From Eubacteriales bacterium (GTDB taxonomy: Bacteria > Bacillota > Clostridia > Lachnospirales > Lachnospiraceae): a DNA stretch of 64,000 bases. Position numbers and translations under genes: made by a program. Below the pieces are notes generated by a model. It saw only the letters and a program-made list of their open reading frames with translations, was not told the DNA's origin and made no database searches. This document shows positions 35,612 to 44,339 of the stretch, in pieces. The DNA is taken from NCBI GenBank assembly GCA_030524745.1, contig JAUNGC010000013.1, forward strand, positions 28,543-92,542. The letters run 5' to 3'. The first letter of the stretch is position 1. Each line of letters opens with the position of its first letter.

Positions 35612-36988
35612 TTAAGTTCTGTCGGAGAGATTCGTATATTCCCTGTCCGTGCAGAGCGTCTTATACGCGGGACGAATGATCTTGCCGTTGGTGGCCAGTT
35701 CTTCCATACGGTGCGCACTCCATCCGACCATACGTGCAATGGCGAAAATCGGCGTATACAGTTCCATCGGAAGACCGAGCATCTTGTAAACAAAGCCGGA
35801 GTAAAAGTCCACATTGACACTGACGCCTTTGTACATCTGGCGCTCTCCGGCTATTACCAGGGGAGCAAGTCGCTCTACGCGGTTGTAAAGTTCAAATTCG
35901 TCATGCAGCCCTTTTTCCTCAGAAAGCCTTTCCACAAAGTTTTTGAAGATGACCGCACGGGGATCAGATTTGGAATAAACGGCGTGGCCGACGCCATAAA
36001 TCAGACCTGCATGGTCGAAAGCTTCTTTGTTGAGAAGACGGTTTAAGTAACGGCAGATTTCTTCGTCGTCTTCCCAATCGCGCACTTCTTCTTTGAGTTC
36101 TTCAAACATTTTGACGACCTTGATATTTGCACCGCCGTGACGGGGACCCTTCAGGGAGCCGATCGCCGCCGCAATGACAGAGTAGGTGTCGGAGAGGGAG
36201 GAAGTAACGACTCTTGTCGTAAAGGTAGAGTTATTACCGCCGCCGTGCTCCATGTGGAGAATGAGAGCGATATCAAGGATTCTCGCTTCCAGCGGCGTAT
36301 AATGGCTGTCCGGACGGAGAATATGTAAAATGTTTTCTGCCATGGAAAGTTCCTGCACAGGCTGGTGAATGTACAGGCTGTTCCCATCATGGTAATGGCT
36401 GTATGCCTGATAACCATAAATGGAAAGCATGGGGCAGAGACTGATTAACTGCAGGCATTGACGCAAAACATTGGGCAAAGATACATCATCCGCTCTGTCG
36501 TCATAGGAATAAAGAGTCAGAACGGAGCGTGCCAGCGTATTCATCATATCTTTACTGGGCGCTTTCATGATGATATCACGTACAAAGCTTGTGGGTAAGC
36601 TGCGATAGGAGGCGAGAAGTCTGGAAAAAGAATCCAGTTCTTTATTGCTGGGAAGCTTGTCGAAAAGAAGCAGATAAGTCACTTCATCAAAGCCAAAGCG
36701 GTTGTCGGCGCTGAAGCCTTTCACAAGATCTTCCACATTGTAGCCTCTGTAAAATAGTTTGCCGTGTGCGGGGACTGATTTGCCGTCCACGATTTGAGTT
36801 GCGCGGACATCAGAAATGTTTGTTAAGCCTGCAAGAACGCCTTTGCCGTTTAGATCGCGCAGACCGCGCTTGACATCGTATTGTGTATACAGACCGGAAT
36901 CGATGGTTCCTGCCTGTTCGCTCATACGGGCGAGTTTCAGAATTTCCGGTGTGATATCGGAAAAGCTGTTAGAAGTTTGAAGTTCCAT
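35612..36988 (-). CDS. citrate synthase
   Basis: A 458-residue citrate synthase condensing acetyl-CoA and oxaloacetate. The catalytic residues are visible: His in MEHGGGNNSTF, His in KGPRHGGAN and Asp in SKSDPRAVIF. It is longer than the common type (about 370-430) because of an N-terminal extension of some 60 residues with a DVKRGLRDLNGKGVLAG segment. A GTG at 37000 is in frame but lies within the AAGGTGG ribosome binding site, so the ATG at 36988 is the start. It is a single-gene unit from the promoter at 37085-37114. Aconitase and isocitrate dehydrogenase are not in the window. Confidence 0.94.
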   Translation of the reverse strand: MELQTSNSFSDITPEILKLARMSEQAGTIDSGLYTQYDVKRGLRDLNGKGVLAGLTNISDVRATQIVDGKSVPAHGKLFYRGYNVEDLVKGFSADNRFGFDEVTYLLLFDKLPSNKELDSFSRLLASYRSLPTSFVRDIIMKAPSKDMMNTLARSVLTLYSYDDRADDVSLPNVLRQCLQLISLCPMLSIYGYQAYSHYHDGNSLYIHQPVQELSMAENILHILRPDSHYTPLEARILDIALILHMEHGGGNNSTFTTRVVTSSLSDTYSVIAAAIGSLKGPRHGGANIKVVKMFEELKEEVRDWEDDEEICRYLNRLLNKEAFDHAGLIYGVGHAVYSKSDPRAVIFKNFVERLSEEKGLHDEFELYNRVERLAPLVIAGERQMYKGVSVNVDFYSGFVYKMLGLPMELYTPIFAIARMVGWSAHRMEELATNGKIIRPAYKTLCTDREYTNLSDRT

Positions 36989-37084
36989 ATTGATTACCAC
37001 CTTTCTATAAATATAACGCTAAGAGCACATCGCACTTATCCCCCTTGAATTACTTTAATGGTTAAATTCACCAAAATATTTATT

Positions 37085-37114
37085 ATTCTATCATGTTTTT
37101 TGGGGTTTGTACAA
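37085..37114 (-). promoter_or_regulatory. promoter of the citrate synthase gene
   Basis: On the minus strand, TTGTAC (37114-37109), an 18-base spacer and TAGAAT (37090-37085), about 100 bases before the ATG. Confidence 0.6.
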
Positions 37115-37225
37115 GAAAAAAAACAAATGTTTAGAAACAATTCATAATTTGTTTACGTTTTGAGGGGGGGAGACGAATGCGGCCGGTCCGGAAGCGGCAA
37201 TATCCCCGCCAACTCCATTTCCGGA

Positions 37226-37254
37226 TTGTTTTCTGCTTTGATTTGGGGTAGAAT
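37226..37254 (+). promoter_or_regulatory. promoter of deoC
   Basis: TTGTTT (37226-37231), a 17-base spacer and TAGAAT (37249-37254), about 70 bases before the deoC start. Confidence 0.6.
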
Positions 37255-37324
37255 AGGGGTGGCTGAACACAGAGTTTTGTATAAAAAGTAAAAATTTTGA
37301 GTAAAACGGGAAGGGAAAAACTTT

Positions 37325-37987
37325 ATGGATGAGAAGAGCATATTGTCCCATATAGACCATACGCAGCTAAAGGCGTTTGCAACGTGGGAAGACGTAAAGA
37401 AACTGTGCGATGAAGCTGTGCTGTATCAGACGGCCTCTGTCTGCATTCCGCCGGCTTATGTCGGCCGTGTGAGGGAGCGTTACCCGGCTCTGAGGATCGC
37501 CACGGTGGTCGGTTTCCCGCTGGGATACAGCGTAACTGCCGCGAAAGTTACGGAAGTACAGGAAGCGTTGAAGGCGGGCGCGGATGAGATCGATATGGTG
37601 GTGAATATCAGTGATGTGAAAAATCACGATTACGAAAAGGCGGAGGCGGAAATAAGAACGTTGAAAGCGGCCTGCGGGGAGCATGTTCTGAAAGTTATTA
37701 TCGAGACCTGCTATCTGACAGAAGAGGAAAAAATTGCCATGTGCACAGCGGTGACAAAGGCGGGGGCCGATTTTATCAAAACCTCAACCGGCTTTGGGAC
37801 AGGCGGCGCGACGTTGGAAGATGTGCGGCTTTTTAAGACTCATATCGGTCCCGGGGTGAAAATCAAGGCTGCCGGCGGCGTGAAGACGCGGGAAGATCTG
37901 GAACGTTTCCTGGAAGAAGGCTGCGAACGTATCGGGACATCTTCAGCGGTCGGGCTTTTGACCGGCAAGGATGCGAAAGAATATTAA
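37325..37987 (+). CDS. deoC: deoxyribose-phosphate aldolase
   Basis: A 220-residue class I aldolase splitting 2-deoxyribose-5-phosphate to glyceraldehyde-3-phosphate and acetaldehyde. IDHTQLKAFAT at the start, EIDMVVNI with the catalytic aspartate region, KVIIETCYLT and FIKTSTGFG (Schiff-base lysine) are all intact, as is the C-terminal AAGGVKTREDLERFLEEG. It is followed 37 bases later by an aminopeptidase gene and probably cotranscribed. Confidence 0.96.
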   Translation: MDEKSILSHIDHTQLKAFATWEDVKKLCDEAVLYQTASVCIPPAYVGRVRERYPALRIATVVGFPLGYSVTAAKVTEVQEALKAGADEIDMVVNISDVKNHDYEKAEAEIRTLKAACGEHVLKVIIETCYLTEEEKIAMCTAVTKAGADFIKTSTGFGTGGATLEDVRLFKTHIGPGVKIKAAGGVKTREDLERFLEEGCERIGTSSAVGLLTGKDAKEY

Positions 37988-38023
37988 GCGTGTTTAAGTG
38001 AGATGACGGCAGGAGGATAAAAA

Positions 38024-39823
38024 ATGGTGAATGAAAAAATTTGCAGCAGACTGACAGCGCTGCGCGCGGTGATGAAGGAGAGCGGAGTGGACTGGTATAT
38101 GGCGCCCACCGCCGATTTTCATAATTCCGAGTATGTGGACGATTATTTTAAGGTGAGAGAGTTTCTGTGCAATTTCAGCGGTTCCAACGGCACGCTGATC
38201 GTCGGACAGAATGAAGCCGGATTATGGACGGACGGCCGGTATTTCATTCAGGCGGAAAGGGAACTGGAAGGCACGGGCGTGACGCTGTACCGGATGCTGG
38301 AGGAGAACGTACCGACGAAAGAAGAATTTTTGGCGGAGAAAATGCAGAAAGGGGAGACGCTCGGATTTGACGGACGGGTGGTAGACACGAATTTCGGCCG
38401 GAAGCTGGAGGAGAAGCTGAAAGAGAAAGAAATCCGTTTTGCATACGGGAATGATCTGGCGGATCAGGTGTGGAACGGCAGACCGGCGCTGCCCTGCCAT
38501 CCTGTGACGGTGCTGGACGAGGAAATCTGCGGTCAAACGGCGGGAGAGAAACTTGCCGCGCTGCGGGAAAAAATGAAAGAATTGGGGGCGGACGCGCATT
38601 TTTTAAGTAAGCTGGATGATTTGATGTGGCTGTTGAACATCCGGGGACGGGATGTGGAATGCAATCCGGTGGCGCTTTCCTATGCTTATGTGACCGGGAA
38701 GGAATGCCACTATTTCCTGCAGGAAGGGGCGGTAACGGAAAAATTGAAGGCCCATGCGCAAAAATACGGCGTCACCCTGCATTCCTATGAAGATACGCTT
38801 TCTTTTCTGAAGAATTGTTCCATGGAAGGAAAAGTGCTTTGCGATCCCCAAAATGTAAGCTATGCATTTTATAAGGCGATTTCCCAAAGGGCAGAGGTGA
38901 TAAATGCGGCTAACCCTACGGAACTGATGAAAGCGGTCAAAAATCCTGTGGAACTGGCCTGTATGGAAGAAGTTTATGTGAAGGACAGCGCGGCGCTTTG
39001 CAAGTTTATTTACTGGGTGAAAAAGAACGTGGGGAAAATCCCGATAACGGAACTTTCCGCGGCGCAGCATCTGGACCGGCTGCGGAGTGAGATTGACGGG
39101 TATCTGGATCTCTCTTTTCCTACCATCAGCGCTTACCGCGCCAATGCGGCCATGATGCACTATGAGGCGACGCCGGAGAGTTATGCGGACCTGGCGCCGG
39201 AAGGCATGTTGCTGGTGGACTCCGGCGGACAGTATCTGGGCGGCACGACGGATGTGACAAGAACTATCGTGCTGGGACCTGTCACCGATGTGGAGAAAGA
39301 ACATTTTACCGCAGTCGCAATGGGAATGCTGCAGCTTACCGACGCGAAGTTCCTTTACGGCTGTACGGGGCGCAATCTGGATATTCTGACCCGCCAGCCC
39401 ATGTGGGACAGAAATATCGACTATAAATGCGGAACCGGGCATGGGGTAGGATATATTCTGAACGTCCATGAAGGACCGCAGGGGATTCGCTGGAGATTTA
39501 CAGAGGGCATGAAAGAAGCCGTTCTGGAGCCGGGAATGGACGTGACCAACGAGCCGGGAGTATATATTGAAGGGAGTCACGGCATCCGCACGGAAAACGT
39601 TATGGTGGTCAGAAAGGGAGAGAAAAACGGAGACGGACAGTTTCTGTATTTCGATACGCTGACATGGGCCCCCATCGACCTGGAGGCTATCGATCCTTCC
39701 ATGATGCAGCCGAAGGATATTGAACGTTTGAACCGTTATCACGAGACGGTGCGGGAAAAGATCACGCCTTATCTGGAGGAAGAGGAAGCGGCGTGGCTGG
39801 CGGAAGCGACGAGAAAAATCTGA
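38024..39823 (+). CDS. aminopeptidase P family protein (Xaa-Pro aminopeptidase)
   Basis: A 599-residue M24B metallopeptidase of the long three-domain form (eukaryotic APP1-like). Two creatinase-like N-terminal domains (with YVDDYFKVREFLCNFSGSNG at about residues 36-55) precede the pita-bread domain. Metal ligands lie in LLVDSGGQYLGGTTDVTR (two Asp), GTGHGVGYILNVHEGP (His), and EPGVYIEGSHGIRTEN (two Glu). It removes N-terminal residues before proline. GGAGG precedes the ATG. Confidence 0.94.
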   Translation: MVNEKICSRLTALRAVMKESGVDWYMAPTADFHNSEYVDDYFKVREFLCNFSGSNGTLIVGQNEAGLWTDGRYFIQAERELEGTGVTLYRMLEENVPTKEEFLAEKMQKGETLGFDGRVVDTNFGRKLEEKLKEKEIRFAYGNDLADQVWNGRPALPCHPVTVLDEEICGQTAGEKLAALREKMKELGADAHFLSKLDDLMWLLNIRGRDVECNPVALSYAYVTGKECHYFLQEGAVTEKLKAHAQKYGVTLHSYEDTLSFLKNCSMEGKVLCDPQNVSYAFYKAISQRAEVINAANPTELMKAVKNPVELACMEEVYVKDSAALCKFIYWVKKNVGKIPITELSAAQHLDRLRSEIDGYLDLSFPTISAYRANAAMMHYEATPESYADLAPEGMLLVDSGGQYLGGTTDVTRTIVLGPVTDVEKEHFTAVAMGMLQLTDAKFLYGCTGRNLDILTRQPMWDRNIDYKCGTGHGVGYILNVHEGPQGIRWRFTEGMKEAVLEPGMDVTNEPGVYIEGSHGIRTENVMVVRKGEKNGDGQFLYFDTLTWAPIDLEAIDPSMMQPKDIERLNRYHETVREKITPYLEEEEAAWLAEATRKI

Positions 39824-39884
39824 CAGTCCGGACAAATCTGATTTATGAATGAGAAAACGGGAGTAAAATTTTAGAGGATTTTTA

Positions 39885-39912
39885 TTGATTTTATCGATTT
39901 ATTATGTATAAT
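39885..39912 (+). promoter_or_regulatory. promoter of pckA
   Basis: TTGATT (39885-39890), a 16-base spacer and a perfect TATAAT (39907-39912), leaving a leader of about 110 bases with a small CCTGC/GCAGG hairpin near 39960-39975. Confidence 0.65.
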
Positions 39913-40029
39913 ATAGTATGGAAGTCGATGGAACGGCTTCATTGGAAAGATACCGTAAGTCCTGCTCAGGCAGGCAGTTATCATATTTTACCAAATACAT
40001 ACTATTAAAGAAAAGGAGTTTAGTGTAAG

Positions 40030-41634
40030 ATGGCAGAAATTAATTTAAGCCAGTATGGGATTACTGGAACCACAGAAATCGTGTACAACCCTTCTTATGA
40101 GTTATTGTTTGAAGAAGAGACAAAACCTGAACTGGAAGGCTATGAAAAAGGCCAGGTGAGCGAACTTGATGCGGTTAATGTAATGACCGGTATTTATACA
40201 GGACGTTCCCCTAAAGACAAATTCATCGTTGTAGATGAGAATTCCAAGGATACCGTATGGTGGACTTCTGACGAGTACAAGAATGACAACCATCCTGCAT
40301 CACAGGAAGCATGGGATGCGGTGAAGAAAATTGCGTTGGAAGAACTTTCCGACAAGAGACTGTTCGTTGTAGACGCATTCTGCGGCGCGAACCACGACAC
40401 CCGCATGGCGATCCGCTTCATCATGGAAGTGGCATGGCAGGCACACTTCGTTAAGAATATGTTCATCCAGCCTACGGCGGAAGAACTTGAGAACTTCAAG
40501 CCTGATTTCGTCGTTTACAACGCTTCCAAAGCTAAGGTGGAAAATTACAAAGAGTTAGGCCTTAACTCCGAGACAGCAGTCGTATTCAATATTACCAGCC
40601 GTGAGCAGGTTATCATCAACACATGGTACGGCGGCGAGATGAAGAAGGGTATGTTCTCCATGATGAACTACTATCTGCCTTTAAAGGGCATCGCTTCCAT
40701 GCACTGCTCCGCAAACACAGATATGAACGGCGAGAACACCGCTATCTTCTTTGGTCTTTCCGGCACAGGTAAGACAACACTGTCCACAGATCCCAAGCGT
40801 CTGCTGATCGGCGATGACGAGCACGGCTGGGATGATAACGGCGTGTTCAACTTCGAAGGCGGCTGCTATGCGAAGGTTATCAATCTGGACAAAGAATCCG
40901 AGCCTGATATTTACAATGCAATCAAGCGCAACGCGCTTCTGGAGAACGTAACGCTGGATGCAGAAGGCAAGATTGACTTCGACGACAAGAGCGTAACGGA
41001 GAATACCCGTGTATCTTATCCGATTAACCATATTGAGAATATCGTTCGCCCGGTTTCTTCTGCGCCCGCAGCTAAGAATGTAATCTTCCTGTCCGCAGAT
41101 GCTTTCGGCGTACTTCCTCCTGTATCTGTTCTGACGCCTGAACAGACACAGTATTACTTCCTGTCCGGCTTCACTGCAAAGCTGGCTGGTACAGAGCGCG
41201 GCATTACAGAGCCTACTCCTACTTTCTCCGCATGCTTCGGCCAGGCATTCCTGGAACTGCATCCGACCAAATATGCGGAAGAACTGGTTAAGAAGATGGA
41301 GAAGAGCGGCGCTAAGGCATACCTGGTAAATACCGGATGGAACGGCACCGGCAAGCGTATTTCCATTAAGGATACCCGTGGTATTATCGATGCAATTCTC
41401 AATGGCGACATTCTGAATGCACCTACCAAGAAGATTCCTTACTTTAACTTCGAAGTTCCCACAGAACTTCCCGGCGTAGATCCCGCAATTCTGGATCCCC
41501 GCGATACCTATGCGGATGCTTCTGGATGGGAAGTAAAGGCGAAAGATCTGGCTGCAAGATTCAACAAGAACTTTGCAAAATATGAAGGAAATGAAGCCGG
41601 CAAAGCGCTGGTTTCCGCTGGCCCTCAGATCTGA
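40030..41634 (+). CDS. pckA: phosphoenolpyruvate carboxykinase (ATP)
   Basis: A 534-residue ATP-type PEPCK interconverting oxaloacetate and [13 protein letters not shown] (substrate arginine), the [14 protein letters not shown] segment with metal and substrate ligands, the kinase-1a P-loop [11 protein letters not shown] and the following GDDEHGWD are all present. In gut anaerobes it often works in the PEP-carboxylating direction, but the direction cannot be read from sequence. The codon choice is noticeably optimised (many AAG, GGC, TTC), which suggests high expression. Confidence 0.97.
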   Translation: MAEINLSQYGITGTTEIVYNPSYELLFEEETKPELEGYEKGQVSELDAVNVMTGIYTGRSPKDKFIVVDENSKDTVWWTSDEYKNDNHPASQEAWDAVKKIALEELSDKRLFVVDAFCGANHDTRMAIRFIMEVAWQAHFVKNMFIQPTAEELENFKPDFVVYNASKAKVENYKELGLNSETAVVFNITSREQVIINTWYGGEMKKGMFSMMNYYLPLKGIASMHCSANTDMNGENTAIFFGLSGTGKTTLSTDPKRLLIGDDEHGWDDNGVFNFEGGCYAKVINLDKESEPDIYNAIKRNALLENVTLDAEGKIDFDDKSVTENTRVSYPINHIENIVRPVSSAPAAKNVIFLSADAFGVLPPVSVLTPEQTQYYFLSGFTAKLAGTERGITEPTPTFSACFGQAFLELHPTKYAEELVKKMEKSGAKAYLVNTGWNGTGKRISIKDTRGIIDAILNGDILNAPTKKIPYFNFEVPTELPGVDPAILDPRDTYADASGWEVKAKDLAARFNKNFAKYEGNEAGKALVSAGPQI

Positions 41635-41678
41635 TAATAGTTCTGGATGAATCAGTAATTAAAACAAAATTATAACGT

Positions 41679-41732
41679 AAAAGGGGCTGTCGCTTTATCG
41701 AATGAAAATTCGTGAGGCGGCAGCTTTTTCGC
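41679..41732 (+). terminator. hairpin after pckA, first copy of a repeat
   Basis: A long imperfect stem with GCTGTCGC on the left and GCGGCAGC on the right, an inner CGAAT/ATTCG pair and a GAAA loop, followed by CTTTTTC. A second copy lies after the toxin gene (42519-42575). Confidence 0.75.
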
Positions 41733-41764
41733 TGTTTTTACGATTTATTTCAGAAAAAATAGTG

Positions 41765-41793
41765 TTGATAATTTAATTAGTTTAGCATATAAT
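41765..41793 (+). promoter_or_regulatory. promoter of the toxin-antitoxin operon
   Basis: TTGATA (41765-41770), a 17-base spacer and a perfect TATAAT (41788-41793). Directly downstream are three AAGGAAT repeats. Confidence 0.75.
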
Positions 41794-41801
41794 ATCAATG
41801 T

Positions 41802-41826
41802 AAGGAATACAAGGAATGTAAGGAAT
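41802..41826 (+). repeat. three AAGGAAT direct repeats in the antitoxin leader
   Basis: AAGGAAT occurs at 41802-41808, 41811-41817 and 41820-41826 with an exact 9-base period, between the -10 box and the antitoxin start. The position suits an operator for autoregulation. Confidence 0.7.
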
Positions 41827-41845
41827 TTGTGGTGGAGGTGATGAT

Positions 41846-42115
41846 ATGGAACTTGCAAAAATTACATCAAAGGGTCAAATAACGATTCCGGCAGCAATTC
41901 GTAAATTTCTGGGTGTAAAAGATGGTGATAAAGTTATGTTTGTGCAGGAAGATAATAAGATCATTATGATGAACGCTTCTATTCACGCTTTGCTGGAGGC
42001 TCAAAAGTCATTTCAAGGCATTGCTGATAAACTGGGCATTGAGGATGAACAGGATGTTGTTGATATGGTTAAGGAGATACGGGCAGAAAGAAGTGGTAAA
42101 TATCAATGCGAATAA
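41846..42115 (+). CDS. AbrB/MazE/SpoVT-type antitoxin
   Basis: An 89-residue protein with an N-terminal swapped-hairpin DNA-binding domain, KITSKGQITIPAAIRKFLGVKDGDKV (residues 4-29 region), and a helical C-terminal half that should bind the toxin. It overlaps the start of the PIN-domain gene by ten bases, the normal layout for a type II toxin-antitoxin pair, and probably represses its own promoter. Confidence 0.88.
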   Translation: MELAKITSKGQITIPAAIRKFLGVKDGDKVMFVQEDNKIIMMNASIHALLEAQKSFQGIADKLGIEDEQDVVDMVKEIRAERSGKYQCE

Positions 42116-42507
42116 TGTTGGATACTAATGTGCTGATATCAATGATTTTTTTTCAGGGCAGGCGCTTTTTACAGATGGTAGAATACATTACTCAAAAGCA
42201 CACATTGATATTATCATCTTTTGTTATTGAAGAACTATTGGCAGTTGCGGATAGAAAATTTCCGGAAAAAAAGGATGCAATAGACAGGTTTCTCGCTGAA
42301 TTAACGTATGAGTTGGTGTATACACCGATCAATATGCCTGCAGGACTATTTACAATACGAGATATGAATGATTATCCGGTTTTGTATACTGCTATCATAG
42401 AAGATGTAGATATTTTGGTTACCGGGGACAAAGATTTCGCAGATATTCTTTTCGAAAGGCCTGAAATATTGACACCTGCAGCATTTATGGAGAAATATTT
42501 GGATTAA
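42106..42507 (+). CDS. PIN-domain toxin ribonuclease
   Basis: A 133-residue PIN-domain protein of the 'putative toxin component, PIN family' type. The Mg2+-site acids are Asp6 (MLDTNVLIS), a Glu in FVIEELLAVAD (about 42), the RDMNDYPVL segment and the terminal LVTGDKDF aspartate. It likely cuts RNA when free from the antitoxin. A second ATG at 42115, overlapping the antitoxin stop, is an alternative start. Confidence 0.87.
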   Translation: MRIMLDTNVLISMIFFQGRRFLQMVEYITQKHTLILSSFVIEELLAVADRKFPEKKDAIDRFLAELTYELVYTPINMPAGLFTIRDMNDYPVLYTAIIEDVDILVTGDKDFADILFERPEILTPAAFMEKYLD

Positions 42508-42518
42508 TATTGATTTAT

Positions 42519-42575
42519 GAAAAGGGAGGCTGTCGCTTCAACGAACGAAAATTCGTGAGGCGGCAGCTTTGTTTT
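42519..42575 (+). terminator. hairpin after the toxin gene, second copy of the repeat
   Basis: Nearly the same sequence as 41679-41732: GCTGTCGC and GCGGCAGC arms, a CGAAAATTCG core and a T-rich end. It follows the toxin stop by 11 bases and should end that transcript. Confidence 0.75.
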
Positions 42576-42754
42576 GTGCACTTTATGGTTTATGTGTATT
42601 CACCAAAATGAATACAATGTATTTAAGTCACAATCTTATCTGAACAGACGCCGAAGGTTCGTTTCATTGTGAGAAAAAAACAATTTATATTTCAATCTTT
42701 TATATAAAATGTGACTAAAATTGTTGAATTTATAGCATTTCCTGGTATTGCTAA

Positions 42755-42784
42755 TTGACAAAAACCGTCTAAAACGTATACAAT
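42755..42784 (+). promoter_or_regulatory. promoter of the polysaccharide operon
   Basis: TTGACA (42755-42760), an 18-base spacer and TACAAT (42779-42784). No other equally good promoter is seen in the next several kilobases. Confidence 0.7.
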
Positions 42785-42854
42785 ATAACAGTCTGAGACA
42801 GGAATATGTAGAAAGTGACAAAAGCGAAGGCGCTTTTGCGCAAGGGAGATCAAT

Positions 42855-43580
42855 GTGTATTATACAGATATTCATTCGCATATTTTGCCGGGCGTAGACG
42901 ACGGGTCGCAAAGCATGGAAGAAAGTCTTCTGATGCTTGAAATAGCGGAAAAAGAAAACATCCACAAGATTATTCTTACCCCTCATCAGAAACCGGACAG
43001 AAAATGCGTATCCGTGGATGGAATTGAAAGAAGAATGCTGCAGCTTCAGGACGAATTGAGAAGGCGGCATATTGATATTGAACTGTATCCCGGCAGTGAA
43101 ATTTTATACAGTCATGATGCGGGAGAACGATTGCTCAATGGCAGTATATGCACTTTGGCCGGGTCTCATTATGCTCTTGTGGAGTTTATGCCGGACGAAA
43201 ACTGGCCTTATATCAGGGATGGGCTGTATGGACTGATATGCAGCGGTTATTGGCCGGTTGTTGCGCATGTGGAACGATACATGCACGTGGTAAAAAATCT
43301 GGATCGCGTGCAGGAATTGATTGAGATGGGCTGTTATATCCAGATTAACTCCGGAAGCCTGACAGGCGACTGGGGATTTGAAACCAAACGAACCTGTGTA
43401 AATCTGGTGAAAAATCATCTGGTCCATTTCATTGGAACGGACGCGCACAGGGGGACGGGAAGCCGAGTGCCGAAAATGGCGAAATGCGCGGCGGTTTTGA
43501 AAAAAAAAGCAGGGGACCGTTACGCAGAGGAACTCTTATTTGAGAATGCAGAGAATATTTTTGAAGATACAGAAATTTAG
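42855..43580 (+). CDS. CpsB/CapC-type tyrosine-protein phosphatase
   Basis: A 241-residue PHP-fold phosphatase that dephosphorylates the capsule tyrosine kinase. The metal-binding start DIHSHILPGVDDGS is diagnostic, followed by ILTPH (about residue 44), PGSEI, VAHVERY (about 136-142) and FIGTDAHRGTGSRVP (about 194-208). It is the first gene of the locus, with the chain-length regulator and the kinase next, the CpsB-CpsC-CpsD trio of Firmicutes. Confidence 0.95.
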   Translation: MYYTDIHSHILPGVDDGSQSMEESLLMLEIAEKENIHKIILTPHQKPDRKCVSVDGIERRMLQLQDELRRRHIDIELYPGSEILYSHDAGERLLNGSICTLAGSHYALVEFMPDENWPYIRDGLYGLICSGYWPVVAHVERYMHVVKNLDRVQELIEMGCYIQINSGSLTGDWGFETKRTCVNLVKNHLVHFIGTDAHRGTGSRVPKMAKCAAVLKKKAGDRYAEELLFENAENIFEDTEI

Positions 43581-43595
43581 GGCAAGGAGTATAAG

Positions 43596-44324
43596 ATGAA
43601 TACGCAGAATAATCAGCAATCCGATGAAATTGAAATTGACCTCGTGGAAATGCTTGGCCTGCTTGTCAGGAAAATTCCGTTGATGATTACAGTAGGACTG
43701 ATGGCGGCCTTACTGGCTTTTCTGGTCAGCAAATTTTTGATGACGCCCACCTATCAGTCCACGACAAAGGTCTATATTCTGAACAAGCAGGATAGTTCCA
43801 ACGTGGCTTATTCCGACCTGCAGATGGGCACGCAGTTGACAAAGGATTATGTGGAACTGATCCAAAGCCGGTTTGTGCTGGAAGAGGTGATTGAACGCCT
43901 GGGCCTGGATATAGGATATGAGGAACTGAAAAGCAAAGTTTCCGTTACGACGCCCACGGATACGCGTATTATTTCCGTTACGGTGGAAGACAGCGATCCT
44001 GTTATGGCAATGAAGATTGCGAATGCCATCCGTGAGGCGGCTGCAGTACACATTACAAACGTAATGGACATTGAGGCGGTCAATGTGGCGGAGACAGCGG
44101 ATATGCCGACGGTAAAATCCAGCCCCAGCGTCGGCAGGATGACCTTGCTTGGCGGAATTCTGGGTGTGCTGATCGTTGCTATTGTGGCTGTGATCGGCTA
44201 TTTCACGGACGATACGATTAAGACAGCGGAAGATGTGGAAAAATACCTGAATTTGTCCACGTTGGTGCAGATCCCCTTAAACGAAGATGAGAAGAAGGGG
44301 AAGAAAAAGGTTAAAAAGAAGTAA
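43596..44324 (+). CDS. Wzz-type chain length determinant / kinase activator (CpsC-like)
   Basis: A 242-residue membrane protein with two transmembrane helices (about residues 32-52 and 178-200) around an extracellular coiled domain, the Wzz fold. The segment before the first helix, EIDLVEMLGLLVRKIPLM, and the Pro-rich AETADMPTVKSSPS before the second are typical. It controls polymer length and activates the separate CpsD kinase with its C-terminal basic tail (KKGKKKVKKK). Confidence 0.93.
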   Translation: MNTQNNQQSDEIEIDLVEMLGLLVRKIPLMITVGLMAALLAFLVSKFLMTPTYQSTTKVYILNKQDSSNVAYSDLQMGTQLTKDYVELIQSRFVLEEVIERLGLDIGYEELKSKVSVTTPTDTRIISVTVEDSDPVMAMKIANAIREAAAVHITNVMDIEAVNVAETADMPTVKSSPSVGRMTLLGGILGVLIVAIVAVIGYFTDDTIKTAEDVEKYLNLSTLVQIPLNEDEKKGKKKVKKK

Positions 44325-44339
44325 GGAGAGATCAGAAGA

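Larger units (their letters stand above)
37001..37324. other. intergenic region between citrate synthase and deoC
   Basis: These 324 bases hold no gene. They contain the divergent promoters listed for citrate synthase and deoC, an AT-rich leader of about 90 bases before the citrate synthase gene, and a G-run at 37163-37169. No riboswitch-like structure is recognised. Confidence 0.6.
42508..42854. other. intergenic region between the toxin gene and the polysaccharide locus
   Basis: These 347 bases hold no convincing gene. They contain the second hairpin copy (42519-42575), an AT-rich stretch of about 170 bases with nothing recognisable, and the promoter at 42755-42784 that should drive the polysaccharide operon, leaving a leader of about 65 bases. 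Confidence 0.6.

Noticed and set aside
38603-39835. 410-residue minus-strand frame opposite the aminopeptidase P gene
   Set aside because: Shadow frame. The plus-strand gene has intact metal ligands and a proper start.
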